This document shows, piece by piece, positions 23,403-24,198 of a stretch of 24,198 nt of DNA. Where the stretch lies: NCBI GenBank assembly GCA_023458415.1, contig JAEWZO010000004.1:1-24198 (forward strand), in the 5' to 3' direction. Source of the DNA: Bacteroidota bacterium. GTDB taxonomy: Bacteria; Bacteroidota; Bacteroidia; Flavobacteriales; Weeksellaceae. A program made the translations under genes and the position numbers. The notes under the pieces are model-generated. The model made no database searches. It worked only from the letters and a program-made list of their open reading frames with translations, and was not told where the DNA came from. Positions within the stretch are counted from its first letter, which is position 1; the number at the start of each line of letters is the position of its first letter.

Positions 23403-23757
23403 GATTTCTAAACTTTTTCGAAACTACTTATTGCCCATTTATTGGGCATTTCTTACCTATATGCTTTTGCGTCCTGGCGCAGAAGGTCACGATTATTGGT
23501 TTATGTTCTCCGGGATAGACAAGGTATTACATGTGGCCATCTTTATGTTGCTTGGCTTTACTTTCGCTGTGGCTTTCCCAAAAGTCACTTTCTTGCGTTT
23601 TCTTATAATAATGTTTATATATGCTTTTGTTACAGAAATTCTCCAGGATGAAATGAATCTTGGGCGCACAGCAGAAAGCCTGGATATTGTTGCTGATATT
23701 GTAGGTGTGTTTTTAGGTTATATATTATATAATAAGACGCGCTCTGTAAGTTTTTAA
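23395..23757 (+). CDS. VanZ family membrane protein
   Basis: The family is named after VanZ of the teicoplanin resistance cluster; most members, including chromosomal Bacteroidota ones such as this, have no established function. The 120-aa product has about four membrane segments. Conserved polar positions are visible: Asp42-Lys43 and His46 in IDKVLHVAIF, Glu81 in TEILQ, and RTAESLDIVADIVGVFLG with Arg91, Asp97 and Asp101. The start is TTG at 23395, inside the end of gcvH (8-nt overlap); the next in-frame ATG would delete the first membrane segment. It is probably translated by coupling from the gcvH message. Confidence 0.88.
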   Translation: MDRISKLFRNYLLPIYWAFLTYMLLRPGAEGHDYWFMFSGIDKVLHVAIFMLLGFTFAVAFPKVTFLRFLIIMFIYAFVTEILQDEMNLGRTAESLDIVADIVGVFLGYILYNKTRSVSF

Positions 23758-23770
23758 GTTTTACGCTCTT

Positions 23771-23779
23771 TGTGGATAA
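23771..23779 (-). promoter_or_regulatory. DnaA-box-like site (TTATCCACA on minus strand)
   Basis: TGTGGATAA is a perfect 9-mer match to the DnaA box consensus, read on the minus strand. It lies 14 nt after the VanZ family gene. A second site lies 50 nt further on. Function is unproven. Confidence 0.4.
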
Positions 23780-23829
23780 CTTTAAATGCATATGTAAATT
23801 ACTGATAAATAGATTTTTCTAATTCTTGT

Positions 23830-23838
23830 TTTTCCACA
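23830..23838 (+). promoter_or_regulatory. DnaA-box-like site (TTTTCCACA)
   Basis: TTTTCCACA fits the relaxed DnaA consensus TTWTNCACA, facing the first site across about 50 nt of A/T-rich sequence. Function is unproven. Confidence 0.35.
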
Positions 23839-23867
23839 ATTCACAATTCGAGAGCTTTTCCGTTTGT

Positions 23868-23895
23868 TTGGTGTTAAGCATTTGTTCTATCTTTG
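23868..23895 (+). promoter_or_regulatory. Tandem promoter P1
   Basis: TTG at 23868-23870, a 17-nt spacer and TATCTTTG at 23888-23895 match the consensus. A small hairpin with a TTCG loop (ACCTT-TTCG-AAGGT, 23901-23914) would form at the start of its transcript. Confidence 0.7.
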
Positions 23896-24144
23896 CCCTC
23901 ACCTTTTCGAAGGTAGAGCAGGAGCAGCAAATTATATAGTTAGAATTTTTCTTTATAAAATTTGCAGATTTAAAATTCTTTCTTATCTTTGCAGTCCCAA
24001 AACGGATTAAGGTTTGTTTAGGGGGAGCGAAGGAGAGAGTTTGATTTAAGGGAGTAGATATTTGAGATTGGAAAAAAATCTCTGATGATTTAATACTGAA
24101 TAGAAAGCAGTTAGAAAATTTTTCAAATTTTTTTCAAAAAATAT
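23896..24144. other. Non-coding leader region between tandem promoters
   Basis: Together with the sites above, this belongs to a 440-nt stretch without a gene after the VanZ family gene. It holds a small hairpin (GAGATT and AATCTC, 24064-24082) and a purine-rich stretch around 24020-24055. I see no tRNA, rRNA or credible ORF in it. Confidence 0.5.
23962..23991 (+). promoter_or_regulatory. Tandem promoter P2
   Basis: TTG at 23962-23964, a 19-nt spacer and TATCTTTG at 23984-23991 match the consensus. The downstream leader is purine-rich and holds no gene. Confidence 0.75.
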
Positions 24145-24175
24145 TTGCGGGATTAAAAATAAGTTTATACTTTTG
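24145..24175 (+). promoter_or_regulatory. Tandem promoter P3, next to the window end
   Basis: TTG at 24145-24147, a 20-nt spacer and TACTTTTG at 24168-24175 match the consensus. Directly upstream are runs of A and T (about 24116-24143), like an UP element. This layout is typical of rRNA or tRNA promoters; the gene it serves is beyond the window. Confidence 0.7.
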
Positions 24176-24198
24176 CACTCGCAAATCAGAACAACAGA

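Noticed and set aside
23912..23921. tRNA-like D-arm GGTAGAGCAG
   Set aside because: No acceptor stem, anticodon arm or T-arm (GTTCGA) is found at the proper distances.
24031..24045. Possible 5' end of 16S rRNA (AGAGTTTGAT)
   Set aside because: The match stops after GAT; the following bases are TTAAGG instead of the conserved CCTGGC, and no rRNA sequence follows before the next promoter.

Overview
The window looks like a chromosomal segment of a low-GC flavobacterium, most likely in the Chryseobacterium/Kaistella neighbourhood (Bacteroidota). The reasons are: many intergenic regions carry the Bacteroidota-type promoter (TTG, 17-20 nt spacer, TAnnTTTG); the proteins include types typical of the phylum (a cytophagalysin-like M43 lipoprotease, SCKKD-type lipoproteins, an IPExxxVDY-like protein between rnc and pyk); and the tmRNA tag is of the G...ALAA form seen in the phylum. 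The genus is inference. I see no insertion sequence, prophage, CRISPR array or tRNA.

Left part (1-8950): the 3' part of metF; a 383-aa acyltransferase-like protein on the minus strand; a kefF-kefC-type oxidoreductase/antiporter pair overlapping by 1 nt; a small lipoprotein and an SRAP (YedK/HMCES-type) protein on the minus strand; the minus-strand ssrA (tmRNA) gene with promoter and terminator; a YhhN family membrane protein; and a tandem of a dienoyl-CoA-reductase-type SDR and FabV.

Middle part (8950-18620): a secreted M43 zinc metalloprotease and ClpB, both on the minus strand. Then a plus-strand cluster follows: TetR regulator, paaE, a small unknown protein, paaA, a HutG-like formimidoylglutamase and a succinate-semialdehyde-type aldehyde dehydrogenase. 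This looks like a phenylacetyl-CoA epoxidase locus, but paaB, paaC and paaD are not next to paaA. hutG follows paaA after only 9 nt. This is the most unusual arrangement in the window.

Right part (18620-24198): a minus-strand housekeeping operon acpP-fabF-rnc-(IPExxxVDY-like)-pyk, with close or overlapping genes, then plus-strand gcvH and a VanZ family gene overlapping by 8 nt. The last 440 bases have no gene. They carry two DnaA-box-like sites on opposite strands and three tandem consensus promoters, the last next to an A/T-tract region. This is what would be expected just upstream of a strongly expressed stable-RNA operon (rRNA or tRNA) starting beyond the window; that identity is inference.

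Most of the window is ordinary core genome. I do not see a clearly new multi-gene system. The leads I would follow are the paa locus without paaBCD, the small paaE-paaA intervening protein, a candidate 21-aa ORF beside clpB, the repeat inside the tmRNA, and the promoter/DnaA-box region at the right end.
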